Positions 7,439 through 14,404 of a stretch of 17,934 nt of DNA are shown here, one piece after another. Source of the stretch: Planctomycetaceae bacterium (GTDB taxonomy: Bacteria > Planctomycetota > Planctomycetia > Pirellulales > Thermoguttaceae); the NCBI GenBank assembly GCA_031287585.1, contig JAITST010000286.1, forward strand, positions 1 through 17,934, read 5' to 3'. The position numbers and the translations under genes were made by a program. The notes beneath the pieces were generated by a model that was not told where the DNA came from, made no database searches, and saw only the letters and a program-made list of their open reading frames with translations. Position 1 is the stretch's first letter. Each line of letters opens with the position of its first letter.

Positions 7439-10018
7439 CTATTTTATTCGTTCAATGATATGCATTTCTGTCGGCTGAAGCGTTAAGGATTCGCTTGTTC
7501 CGTCAATGTTCACCCGTACGCTCCGGGCTGTTACGCAATCCGTGTTCAGAAAAAACACCTTTTCGGAATAGACAGCGTAAGCAATGTAATCAACATCACG
7601 CTCTCTGTCCGGCAGCGCCGCAATCGTTGCCTCCTGTTTCACGCCGCCCGCCAAATGCCGCAAAATGTCCTGATACAACGAAGCAATACCGCTATGCCCC
7701 GGATACTCCCACGTCAAAAGCAAATACACCCGCCCGCTGCCCTTCGACTGCCTTATCAGTACCGGACGGCCATCGGCGGTCTCAATAACCGCTTGCACCC
7801 CGTCACCGTACTTTGCCGTTGCAATACTGACATCACTTCCCAACAACGCGGTCTTCAAAGGAATTTCCGCCGCCTTCAAAACAGCGTCAGCTGGTTTGCG
7901 CCCTTCGATTTGAACATTCATAAGAGGTGTAAGATTGCCGGAATGAATTAAATCGCCGACAGCATAATCCTTGTACTCCCGGTCAAATCGGGCAGAACAA
8001 TGCGGTACAGACAAAAACAAGGTACCGCCGTTCTTGACATAATCGTCAAGCACCGGCAAAAGTTCCGGCACCATCGAATTCCAGCCCGCAAATGCCGCAA
8101 AATCGTAACGGGACAATTCGCCGCAGCGTATCTCTTCGTCTATGCCGACCACGTCCGTTTGTCCGTAAGGAGAACCGCCGACCCAGTTGTTGCTATACGG
8201 TTTGACAGTGTCCACAGGCGTAGGAAAGAACACATTCATTGCCGATTGCCAAGTACGTTCCGGGTCGCCGTACCGCCATAGCGGGTTCTTCTCTGCCGTT
8301 TGATGTTGCGCCCAAACGGCAAAGCCGCTGTGAAACATTCCCACCCACGAATCGCCATTGCCGAGAAGCAGCGCAATCTTGCTCTCCGGCGAATCTGCCG
8401 GACGCGGATGGGTGCGGACGAAATCGTAAAACTCCTTCATCGTCCGCCGATATTCCGCCGCCCCGTGCCCAAAATAATTGTAGTTTTTTCCGGCGGGCTT
8501 TCCGCCCCATTCCGAATCCTTCTGCGTTGCCGTGTACTTGCCTGCCTGCGTTGAATCAGCACCGGATTCCAGGACGATGACCGAGGTTCCCATCAGGTAT
8601 TGCTGATATAGTCCGACTTTGAGCAAGTCGTATTTCTGCGGAACCGTGTACGGTACGGCAGTCGTTTGCCATTCGTGTGCCAGCCAGCCGCCCCAGTATT
8701 CCGGCTTCCATCGCCGCGCTGCTCCCCGCATTTCGGCAGTTGCGTATCCCGTGTTCATTGCGCCGAGTGCAAAAAGTTCGCTGCACATAAAATCAACGCC
8801 GCCCGCCAATTCATAATGAGCAAGGGCAGCACCGGAAGTCGAAAAGAAAAAATTGTAGTTAGCGTACGTTTTGCGTGCAGGGGCGATATACTGATTAACA
8901 AAACGGTCACGTGCCATCCGCAAGTCGGTGTAATCAACGGGAACCTTGCAAGCAGCCGCTTCGCGCGCTCCTTGATAAAGATAACTTGCGAATTCGCCGA
9001 TATTGTTTTCGAGAAAGCGTTCCTTCATAATGTTGCGATAGCGGGCAAGTACGTCCGGCGGGTCGTTGCGGTAAATCGTCATAAACGAGTGATTGCGCTG
9101 GGTGATTTCCTCCAATAAGCCGTATTTCGCTTCTTTGAAGTCATCCTCTTCGCCCCAGAGAACAAGAAGGTTGCCTAATTCTTGCTCAATGAAGTCGCGG
9201 ACATTCCTGACTTGGGACTGACGCTCGCCGAAATTGTCTGCTGGAGAGGTATGCGCATTGGCTTCTGAACTGTAATAGCAGATTCCGACTTGGATGTCTT
9301 CCGGTTTGAGCGGCGGTTGAAGCGGCTGCGTATGCGGCGTTATGCGTACCGAACCTTCAAGGCGTTCTCCATTGGCGAGGTCAATACCGACGTTGACGGT
9401 AAACGGTTTGTATTCCGGTTTGATGCGTCCGCGGTGTGTCGGCAGCGGTGTAGAAAAAACCGGAGTATCGGGGCAAGTATAGTGGAAGCGAATTCCTTCT
9501 TTGCCGATTGCGGTTGCATCCACGAACCAGCAGCGGTTCATTGGGTCAACGTAACTTTGAAGGACAGCGCGTCTGCTTTTCCATACTTCCAAGGTGTATT
9601 TACCTTGCGGAGCGGCAGAGAAGCCGTAAAGTCCTAGTGTGTTTTCCAATGTGATGCCGTTTTGCCGTCCCTGCGGCGGGAGAGCGAAGGTCAGTTCGAG
9701 CGGATGTCCGGGCTGAATGGCTCCTGAATGTCCGTTAAAGGGACTCTTCAACGGCATTTTATTGACACCGTCAGTGAGGTACATTACTTCCGGCATACCG
9801 TAGATTGTCCAAGCGGGTTGTTGGTTGGAGGCGGTGATGTAAAAGGTGATTTCTCCTTTTTTCCATTCGGCATCGGTGATATTTTCGGCGGGAATCGGCA
9901 CCTTGACGGGGCTGCACGTCGGCACGGCTTCTTTAAACAAGAGGGTTTCGCCGCTGCAATCGCAAGTGACGAACAGGAAGACGAATACGGCGGTAAAAAG
10001 AGTAATGGGCTTGTGCAT
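7439..10018 (-). CDS. Secreted glycoside-hydrolase-like protein with glutamine-amidotransferase-like C-terminal domain
   Basis: The 859 residues have a signal peptide (hydrophobic stretch 4-18, ending TCDCSG; a poor lipobox around C19/C21). Residues 30-230 look like an all-beta domain. A central domain (about 240-600) resembles a TIM barrel of clan-A-like glycosidases, with acidic residues at strand-end-like places: E414 (DFMCSELFAL), E449 (WGGWLAHEWQ) and E484 (TSVIVLESG). From about 640 to 770 a Rossmann-like segment (YDFAAFAGWNSMVPELLPVLDDYVKNGG) matches the amidotransferase-like domain that follows the barrel in GH42-type enzymes. A small beta domain ends the protein. Polysaccharide breakdown is inferred from this architecture; the substrate is unknown. 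GGAAAG sits about eight bases before the ATG. The gene looks clearly richer in G+C than its neighbours. Confidence 0.7.
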   Translation of the reverse strand: MHKPITLFTAVFVFLFVTCDCSGETLLFKEAVPTCSPVKVPIPAENITDAEWKKGEITFYITASNQQPAWTIYGMPEVMYLTDGVNKMPLKSPFNGHSGAIQPGHPLELTFALPPQGRQNGITLENTLGLYGFSAAPQGKYTLEVWKSRRAVLQSYVDPMNRCWFVDATAIGKEGIRFHYTCPDTPVFSTPLPTHRGRIKPEYKPFTVNVGIDLANGERLEGSVRITPHTQPLQPPLKPEDIQVGICYYSSEANAHTSPADNFGERQSQVRNVRDFIEQELGNLLVLWGEEDDFKEAKYGLLEEITQRNHSFMTIYRNDPPDVLARYRNIMKERFLENNIGEFASYLYQGAREAAACKVPVDYTDLRMARDRFVNQYIAPARKTYANYNFFFSTSGAALAHYELAGGVDFMCSELFALGAMNTGYATAEMRGAARRWKPEYWGGWLAHEWQTTAVPYTVPQKYDLLKVGLYQQYLMGTSVIVLESGADSTQAGKYTATQKDSEWGGKPAGKNYNYFGHGAAEYRRTMKEFYDFVRTHPRPADSPESKIALLLGNGDSWVGMFHSGFAVWAQHQTAEKNPLWRYGDPERTWQSAMNVFFPTPVDTVKPYSNNWVGGSPYGQTDVVGIDEEIRCGELSRYDFAAFAGWNSMVPELLPVLDDYVKNGGTLFLSVPHCSARFDREYKDYAVGDLIHSGNLTPLMNVQIEGRKPADAVLKAAEIPLKTALLGSDVSIATAKYGDGVQAVIETADGRPVLIRQSKGSGRVYLLLTWEYPGHSGIASLYQDILRHLAGGVKQEATIAALPDRERDVDYIAYAVYSEKVFFLNTDCVTARSVRVNIDGTSESLTLQPTEMHIIERIK

Positions 10019-10080
10019 AAACGGCTTTCCGCAAAAGATATGTTGTTCGATATTGGGCTTTTTCTCTAACGCCTACATTG

Positions 10081-10096
10081 GTCAAAATTGGTATTG
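10081..10096. repeat. 16-base repeat, copy 1
   Basis: GTCAAAATTGGTATTG occurs here and again at 13926-13941. The flanks match too (CATTG before, CAAAA after, each with one extra base in this copy). On the minus strand it sits about 60 bases upstream of the ATG of the glycosidase-like gene, so it could be a regulatory site or part of a dispersed repeat. Confidence 0.45.
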
Positions 10097-10119
10097 ACAA
10101 AATTGAAAACGTGGTAGCG

Positions 10120-10191
10120 ATTTACCGAATACCGTAATTTTACTTGAATTTACGGCTAATATCAATAGCGTAATTACCGCTTACGGTAAAT
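10120..10191. promoter_or_regulatory. Cluster of TTACCG-type boxes upstream of the glycosidase-like gene
   Basis: ATTTACCG (10120-10127), ATACCGTAAT (10129-10138), ATTTACGG (10148-10155), TTACCG (10174-10179) and CGGTAAAT (10184-10191) crowd into 72 bases in both orientations. The last two form a 6-bp hairpin with a 4-base loop. Repeated short boxes of this kind suggest binding sites for a regulator of the secreted gene that starts at 10018. No regulator for it is encoded nearby. Confidence 0.35.
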
Positions 10192-10219
10192 AAAAGAATC
10201 CGGCTGGCACGCCAACCGG
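10186..10219 (-). terminator. Intrinsic terminator after the ExeA-like ATPase gene
   Basis: Read on the minus strand, CCGGTTGGC, two bases, then GCCAGCCGG (10219 down to 10200) form a 9-bp stem with one G-U pair, followed by ATTCTTTTATTT. The hairpin starts 90 bases after the ATPase stop codon at 10310. It is the clearest protein-gene terminator in the window and separates the ATPase gene from the secreted gene at 10018. Confidence 0.7.
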
Positions 10220-10309
10220 CGAACTTTTTCACAGTTAGGTAAGGTTAGTTTTGTCCCCTAAATTTTTGTCGTTTAAGTTCGTCACGCACAACATACTAAC
10301 GCAGAGCCA

Positions 10310-12409
10310 TTACCTACTCTGCGGTCTAAATTCTACTGTTTTCCTTGTTGGTACTTCTTGCGGGATTGTTTGTTGCAATGTTAACGGTGAATGAAGATTG
10401 CTTTTGCGGACGATTGTTGAGATAACCGAGTCGCCTCCTGCGGCTGCTTGACAGAACAAACCTACCGACTGTCTTTTTGCGTTCTCGGCGATATCATTGA
10501 GACGGTTTGTGTGTTCGCGTTTTGGTTGGAAATTGTGTTTGAGCGTTAGCGGCTGTTTTTTCTCTGTTTCTGTTCGCCGCAACTCGTCCGCTACTACCTG
10601 ATGTAGTTTCGTAAACTCCGCTATCAACTCACGGCACGTCGGTAGCGTTTGTTGTTCGATTGTTTGCTGTATTTCTGCGACACCCGTTTCGACTAACTGT
10701 AACGTCGAACCAACTTCGCCGCCAATTTGTTCCAGACGGTTCGTCACAACCTCAATCCGCTCCGCCGCACGCCGCATTTCCGCGATTGCAGTTTCGCCCG
10801 AACTGTCATTGCCACGTCTGCCCACCATCGGTAACATTAACCGTTTCGTCGGTAACGGATGCTGACTGAACGGAACAGTTTCAAACGGGACGCGCTCGAC
10901 CTCATCGAAATGTTCGTCAATCGTACTACATCCAACCGCTCCGATACTTCGCGGCTTTTCGTGATTGTCTGTCGAAAAATTTGCGTATATGGTTTGTCTT
11001 TCCGGCATTGTTGTTCCTTGTGAAGTAACCGCGATTGAAGCGGCACGTGTTTGCTTGCGTGAAACGGTTTGTTTACTGTCAGACGTAAAATTTTTCTCGT
11101 TGTACGGTGTCGCGATTCCCGACGGCACGTTGTGACCCGGTGCAACCCAGTTCATCATCGTGATATTCTTATTGATGTAACACGGGTACTGCGGCACGAA
11201 GGGAACACAATGCGACTGATAAACGTATTCCGTCGGGCAACCCGGCTCTGTTACGTTGTCGCTAGCGGCTGCTTTGCCATTGTTGTCCTTGTCTTCAACA
11301 ATATCAACGATGCCATCTATCGTCACATTAATTTGCTCGTCAACTGTATCTATCTCGTTAGTAACAATCTCTGTTGCCGATGTAACCTCACTGGTTTCGC
11401 ATGTACAATCAATATCAAACGATGCCAACTCCGAATCATCGCAGTCGTCAAACGAGGTTGCGGTCGGAATATCTGTCATTGAGACACTCATCCCGAATAA
11501 CTCCGGCTCATCCCGCTCGTCCGCTTCGTCAATGTCTTCATCATTGGCTACGTCGGACAACTCAACGTTACGCGATGTTGAATCACGGAACGATTGAATC
11601 TTGCTCCACGCATTTTTTACAACATCCGAACTAACCTGATGCAGTTCAAGTTCCATCGCCGTCTGAAGCGACACGTCAGCCAGTTGATTGATAAGCCGCG
11701 GAATACCGTTTGTCAGTTTAGCAATTTCTTTGTACGCCGCCGAATCGAACAATTCACAAAAGTTTTCCGTCGTAATCGGTAAACGAACGGACTTGATTTC
11801 AGTTTGAATAAACTCGCGGCACTCCAACGTTCCCATCGCCTCCAAGTAACAACGCCGTGCGATACGCTGGTTGAGCGATTCAAAACCAGCCGCCGACAAC
11901 GTTTCTTCAATCGCGGGTGTTCCAGCCAACAAAACGCGGACGCTCGCGCACATCTCACCGTTCTTACTACCAACCAACTCCGACATCGCCGCGACTTCAT
12001 AGAATACATCCGCAACCGCGTTTTGTGATTCGTCAATCAGCAACAAGACCTGTTTCGTCCCGCAATCCGCCAACGATTCATTGAGCGACCTACGCACAGA
12101 AGCAATGTCACAAGTTGCCAATTCCAACGATTGAGCAAGTTGAATCAACAAGTCGTTGGCACTACGTAACATCGTCCCGTTCAACAAAACAACATCGAAC
12201 CGGCTTTCCAACTCCTGCCGTAAAACGTGTAACAATAAAGTCTTTCCAACTCCCGCCGCACCGACGAGCAACCCTATTCCGTTCCCGTGCAAAAACAAAC
12301 GTCCAAGTACCTTACGCACCTCACCCGCAACCCGACTCGGATAAAACCGCGACGAGTCAGGAAGATTCACAAATGGTCGTTTGGAGAATTGAAAGTAGTT
12401 TTCGTACAT
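10310..12409 (-). CDS. ExeA/GspA-type AAA ATPase with long acidic tail and coiled coil
   Basis: The 699-residue protein starts MYENYFQFSKRPF and has a P-loop GAAGVGKT (50-57), Walker B VLLLIDESQ with D126-E127, and the sensor-1-like segment VLLAGTP, then a helical lid up to about 270. This is the AAA fold of ExeA/GspA (type II secretion or pilus assembly) and of related transposition ATPases. Residues 270-500 are acidic, Thr/Ser/Asp-rich and of low complexity. Residues about 555-640 form a predicted coiled coil (AEMRRAAERIEVVTNRLEQI). Unlike classical ExeA there is no membrane helix or peptidoglycan-binding domain. The start has no clear Shine-Dalgarno. A truncated prepilin peptidase lies upstream, which fits a pilus or secretion link, but the other pilus genes are missing here. 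Confidence 0.82.
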   Translation of the reverse strand: MYENYFQFSKRPFVNLPDSSRFYPSRVAGEVRKVLGRLFLHGNGIGLLVGAAGVGKTLLLHVLRQELESRFDVVLLNGTMLRSANDLLIQLAQSLELATCDIASVRRSLNESLADCGTKQVLLLIDESQNAVADVFYEVAAMSELVGSKNGEMCASVRVLLAGTPAIEETLSAAGFESLNQRIARRCYLEAMGTLECREFIQTEIKSVRLPITTENFCELFDSAAYKEIAKLTNGIPRLINQLADVSLQTAMELELHQVSSDVVKNAWSKIQSFRDSTSRNVELSDVANDEDIDEADERDEPELFGMSVSMTDIPTATSFDDCDDSELASFDIDCTCETSEVTSATEIVTNEIDTVDEQINVTIDGIVDIVEDKDNNGKAAASDNVTEPGCPTEYVYQSHCVPFVPQYPCYINKNITMMNWVAPGHNVPSGIATPYNEKNFTSDSKQTVSRKQTRAASIAVTSQGTTMPERQTIYANFSTDNHEKPRSIGAVGCSTIDEHFDEVERVPFETVPFSQHPLPTKRLMLPMVGRRGNDSSGETAIAEMRRAAERIEVVTNRLEQIGGEVGSTLQLVETGVAEIQQTIEQQTLPTCRELIAEFTKLHQVVADELRRTETEKKQPLTLKHNFQPKREHTNRLNDIAENAKRQSVGLFCQAAAGGDSVISTIVRKSNLHSPLTLQQTIPQEVPTRKTVEFRPQSR

Positions 12410-12609
12410 TTTGAGGATAACGCAAATTAGTCAAAATACATAATATCGCAAAAATTATCGAATGCCACATCTTTTATCGTCATAATCGACAGAACAACTT
12501 CAATTGGAATAATTAGAATTGGTGTTGGTGTTGACCTGACCAGAAAAAACGCGAAACATCACGTCTCTACAACGTTACGGAGCAAGACCTTGAAATAGCA
12601 AGAATTATC

Positions 12610-12640
12610 TTTTAGAATGCACACAGTGTTCATTCTAAAA
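12610..12640. repeat. 31-base palindrome between divergent genes
   Basis: TTTTAGAATG (12610-12619) and CATTCTAAAA (12631-12640) are exact reverse complements. Between them ACAC-A-GTGT continues the pairing, so 14 of 15 base pairs form around one central base with one C/T mismatch. It is flanked by T on the left and A on the right, as in a bidirectional terminator of a short RNA. It could equally be a dimeric regulator's operator about 200 bases from one gene and 275 from the other. Confidence 0.5.
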
Positions 12641-12841
12641 CACAAATTACAAACCGCAAGATTCGCAAAGGGCAATTGTGATAATACTTTTGCTTGCTCT
12701 GTTCCGAAAGCAGAAGTGCAGTTTAGGATACTATGAGAACATTTGCTGATTTGCGGCAGATGATAAAAGACGTTGCGATTTCGGGAATGGTTGTAACGTG
12801 CCGACAATCAATTGTTTTGCAGCGAAAAATTTCTAAACCGC

Positions 12842-12871
12842 TTTACACACCCCAAAATAATCAACTACAAT
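12842..12871 (+). promoter_or_regulatory. Predicted promoter of the propeller remnant
   Basis: TTTACA (12842-12847) and TACAAT (12866-12871) are 18 bases apart; each matches the sigma-70 consensus at 5 of 6 positions. The start codon at 12915 follows AAAGGA with six bases between. Confidence 0.45.
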
Positions 12872-12914
12872 CGTATGCCGTTTTATCGAACAATAAACTT
12901 TACCCCAAAGGAAT

Positions 12915-13345
12915 TTGATGATTGCTTACCGTTTGTTGGTTGTGATGTTGTCTATTGTTTCCGTTTTTCTTTATGCGGAACGGGATGCTAACTCTGATAT
13001 GTCTGACGAAAATCAGACTGAACAAGTTGCTCGTCTCAACATCAAGGCATCGTTTATAACGGCTATGATTTCCGATGGTGACGGCGGTGTGTTTGTTGGT
13101 ACCGAAGACTACGGCGTTTATCATTACGACAGCGTGGGTAACTCAAAACAGTTTACGCACAAAGATGGTCTCGGCGACGATAACGCTTATGCTCTCGCTA
13201 TCGACAAAGTTGGTGGCTTTGGGTCGGGCATCTTAATACTGGTGTTTCAGTTTTCAATGGTGAGCGTTGGAAAAATTTTGTCACTGAGTTGTCGTTTGTC
13301 GAGTTCGATGAGACCAGCGGTGAAGATTGTAGTCAGCGGCGTTAG
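12915..13345 (+). pseudogene. Truncated, frameshifted regulator-propeller (Reg_prop-like) secreted protein
   Basis: The gene starts with a good ribosome-binding site and a signal peptide (about residues 1-22, ending LYAE). It then reads one and a half blades of the two-component-regulator propeller type (SDGDGGVFVGTEDYGVYHYD, then GLGDDNAYALAIDKVG). At about 13211-13217 the propeller reading moves to the -1 frame, where it goes on as WVGHLNTGVSVFNGERWKNF; this is the expected next blade. A one-base deletion explains it. The shifted frame stops at 13343-13345; the unshifted frame runs on to 13490 as noise antisense to the prepilin peptidase gene. Propeller proteins of this type are normally several hundred residues long, so the gene is broken by both the frameshift and loss of its 3' part. 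Confidence 0.7.
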
Positions 13346-13714
13346 TAATAGTAACGATTCAATCCAACGCGGTATCGAGAAAAATTTTTCAATCGGGTCG
13401 GACGGCGGCGGCAAGTCTTCGCGACAGATAACGTTCAGAAACACGATAACAAGAAACGCAACACCGGTAATCGCTTCGACAATCGGATAACGCGAACTAA
13501 TCCCTCGCCCGCAATCACGGCAACGACCATTGAGCAACAACCACCCGAATACCGGTACGTTATCGTACCAGCGAATCCGGTGCTTACATTTCGGGCAGTG
13601 CGAAGGCGGATAGACTAAACTCTGTCCACGCGGCAATCGGTAAACAACAACATTCAAAAAACTACCAACCGCACCGCCCAAAAAAACTGTCCATAACAGG
13701 ATTAGTAGTAACAT
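13247..13714 (-). CDS. Prepilin peptidase (A24 family), C-terminally truncated, probably inactive
   Basis: The 155 residues start MLLLILLWTVFLGGAVGSFL and keep the whole N-terminal half of a type IV prepilin peptidase/methyltransferase: the motif SFLNVVVYRLPRG, the two zinc CxxC pairs (CPKC and CRDC) around IRWYDNVPVFGWL, and the segment SRYPIVEAITG. They then reach LIELDKRQLSD, where the first catalytic Asp sits. The protein stops about 15 residues later. The second catalytic Asp (GxGDxK region) and the last membrane helices are missing; family members are typically 220 residues or more. A TTG at 13789 would add 25 residues, but the ATG at 13714 matches where the family begins. The last codons are antisense to the broken propeller gene, so the loss is at a rearrangement junction. 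Confidence 0.78.
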   Translation of the reverse strand: MLLLILLWTVFLGGAVGSFLNVVVYRLPRGQSLVYPPSHCPKCKHRIRWYDNVPVFGWLLLNGRCRDCGRGISSRYPIVEAITGVAFLVIVFLNVICREDLPPPSDPIEKFFSIPRWIESLLLLTPLTTIFTAGLIELDKRQLSDKIFPTLTIEN

Positions 13715-14065
13715 TTTTTCGTAGTGATAAATTTGTGATAATACTGTACGCAGATACCAATACTTTTTCACGTTAAAAAATAAAGGCAAACAGTACCGCC
13801 TATAGATTTCAACTTAACACCCCTTTTAATTTTGGTATTTTAGGCACAATGGGGCGGATACTGTTTGTTTTGCTGGAATGTGTATTTTGCTTATTGTTCG
13901 TTGAGTTTTCATTTTACCGGTCATTGTCAAAATTGGTATTGCAAAAACGAGACGTTGGATGTTGAAGAAAAATTATAGCGAATGGACTCGTCAATTACAA
14001 GTTGTATTCAACGATGTTTCCAGCGATGGGTATGTAAAACTTGGTGGGGAATCCATTGTAATATT
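13715..14065. other. Gene-poor spacer with an inverted repeat
   Basis: I see no gene. CAAACAGTA-CCGCC (13787-13800) is repeated inverted at 13853-13867 with one extra base, 52 bases apart. The second copy of the 16-base repeat lies at 13926-13941. A frame starting at 13959 runs into the MITE-like element and shows no family match or ribosome-binding site. Confidence 0.4.
13926..13941. repeat. 16-base repeat, copy 2
   Basis: This is the same GTCAAAATTGGTATTG as at 10081-10096, with the surrounding CATT and CAAAA also kept. The copies are in the same orientation, 3.8 kb apart, flanking the ATPase, propeller and peptidase genes. Confidence 0.45.
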
Positions 14066-14216
14066 TTTTTCACCACGAAGGCACGAAGGGCGGAAAAGAA
14101 TTTTAGATTTTAGATTTATGATTTTAGATTTTGTTTTAATACCCTGATTCCTAACCTAAAACCCAAATCTAAAATAAGAAATTTTTTTTCTTTCTTCGTG
14201 CCTTTGTGGTGAAAAA
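14066..14216. mobile_element. MITE-like element with 23-bp terminal inverted repeats
   Basis: The left arm (14066-14088, core CACCACGAAGGCACGAAG) and right arm (14194-14216) are reverse complements at 22 of 23 positions. Inside, ATTTTAGATTT appears three times in tandem (14100-14110, 14107-14117, 14121-14131) and once inverted as AAATCTAAAAT (14165-14175), so the 151-bp unit can fold on itself. It carries no coding capacity. CACGAAGGCACGAAG-type repeats are common dispersed intergenic elements in Planctomycetes, Verrucomicrobia and related phyla, as I recall. No clear target-site duplication is visible. Confidence 0.6.
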
Positions 14217-14290
14217 TTGCGTTTAGTCAAATGTAAAATTCCCCATTTATTTTTACACATCCATTCTCGTGATTCTCACGGTAGTCCCTG

Positions 14291-14320
14291 TTGACAATAA
14301 AAAAAATAAATTCATAGAAC
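14291..14320 (+). promoter_or_regulatory. Possible promoter for the structured RNA and regulator gene
   Basis: A perfect -35 TTGACA (14291-14296) is followed after 18 bases by TAGAAC (14315-14320), a 4-of-6 match to the -10. The expected start near 14327 lies before a short hairpin (14330-14344) and then the folded RNA. The -10 is weak, so the start point is uncertain. Confidence 0.35.
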
Positions 14321-14329
14321 TATAGGAAC

Positions 14330-14353
14330 TCGGCGCAGTGCCGAAAATTTTTT
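14330..14353 (+). terminator. Short hairpin followed by six T, possible weak terminator
   Basis: TCGGC (14330-14334), five bases, GCCGA (14340-14344), then AAA and TTTTTT (14348-14353). The stem is only five pairs. It could end transcription from the left, or form the first hairpin of the RNA that starts just before it. Confidence 0.35.
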
Positions 14354-14404
14354 AACTTCAAGGATAACTTTATCGAAATAAAAGTTTCATAACAAAAATC
14401 AGAC

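Larger units (their letters stand above)
12410..12914. other. 505-bp divergent intergenic region
   Basis: This separates the ATPase gene (minus) from the propeller remnant (plus). It holds a 31-base near-perfect palindrome (12610-12640), a promoter pointing right (12842-12871) and AT-rich sequence. Short frames on both strands have no Shine-Dalgarno, no recognisable motif and overlap each other, so I do not call a gene. Confidence 0.5.

Noticed and set aside
8239..8580. Several 80-160-codon frames antisense to the glycosidase-like gene
   Set aside because: The G+C-rich codon usage of the real gene leaves other frames open; they have Arg/Pro/Ala-rich shadow composition and no starts.
12559..12807. 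82-codon minus-strand frame in the divergent intergenic region
   Set aside because: It runs through the 31-base palindrome, has no ribosome-binding site and shows low-complexity, non-protein-like composition.
12733..12918. 61-codon plus-strand frame before the propeller remnant
   Set aside because: No ribosome-binding site or known motif, and it spans the predicted promoter of the next gene; its first residues look gene-like but the rest does not.
13959..14147. 62-codon frame
   Set aside because: Its second half is simply the MITE-like repeat translated; no ribosome-binding site.
14066..14216. CRISPR array (because of repeated ATTTTAGATTT units)
   Set aside because: Repeats are short, overlapping and without regular spacers; no cas genes.
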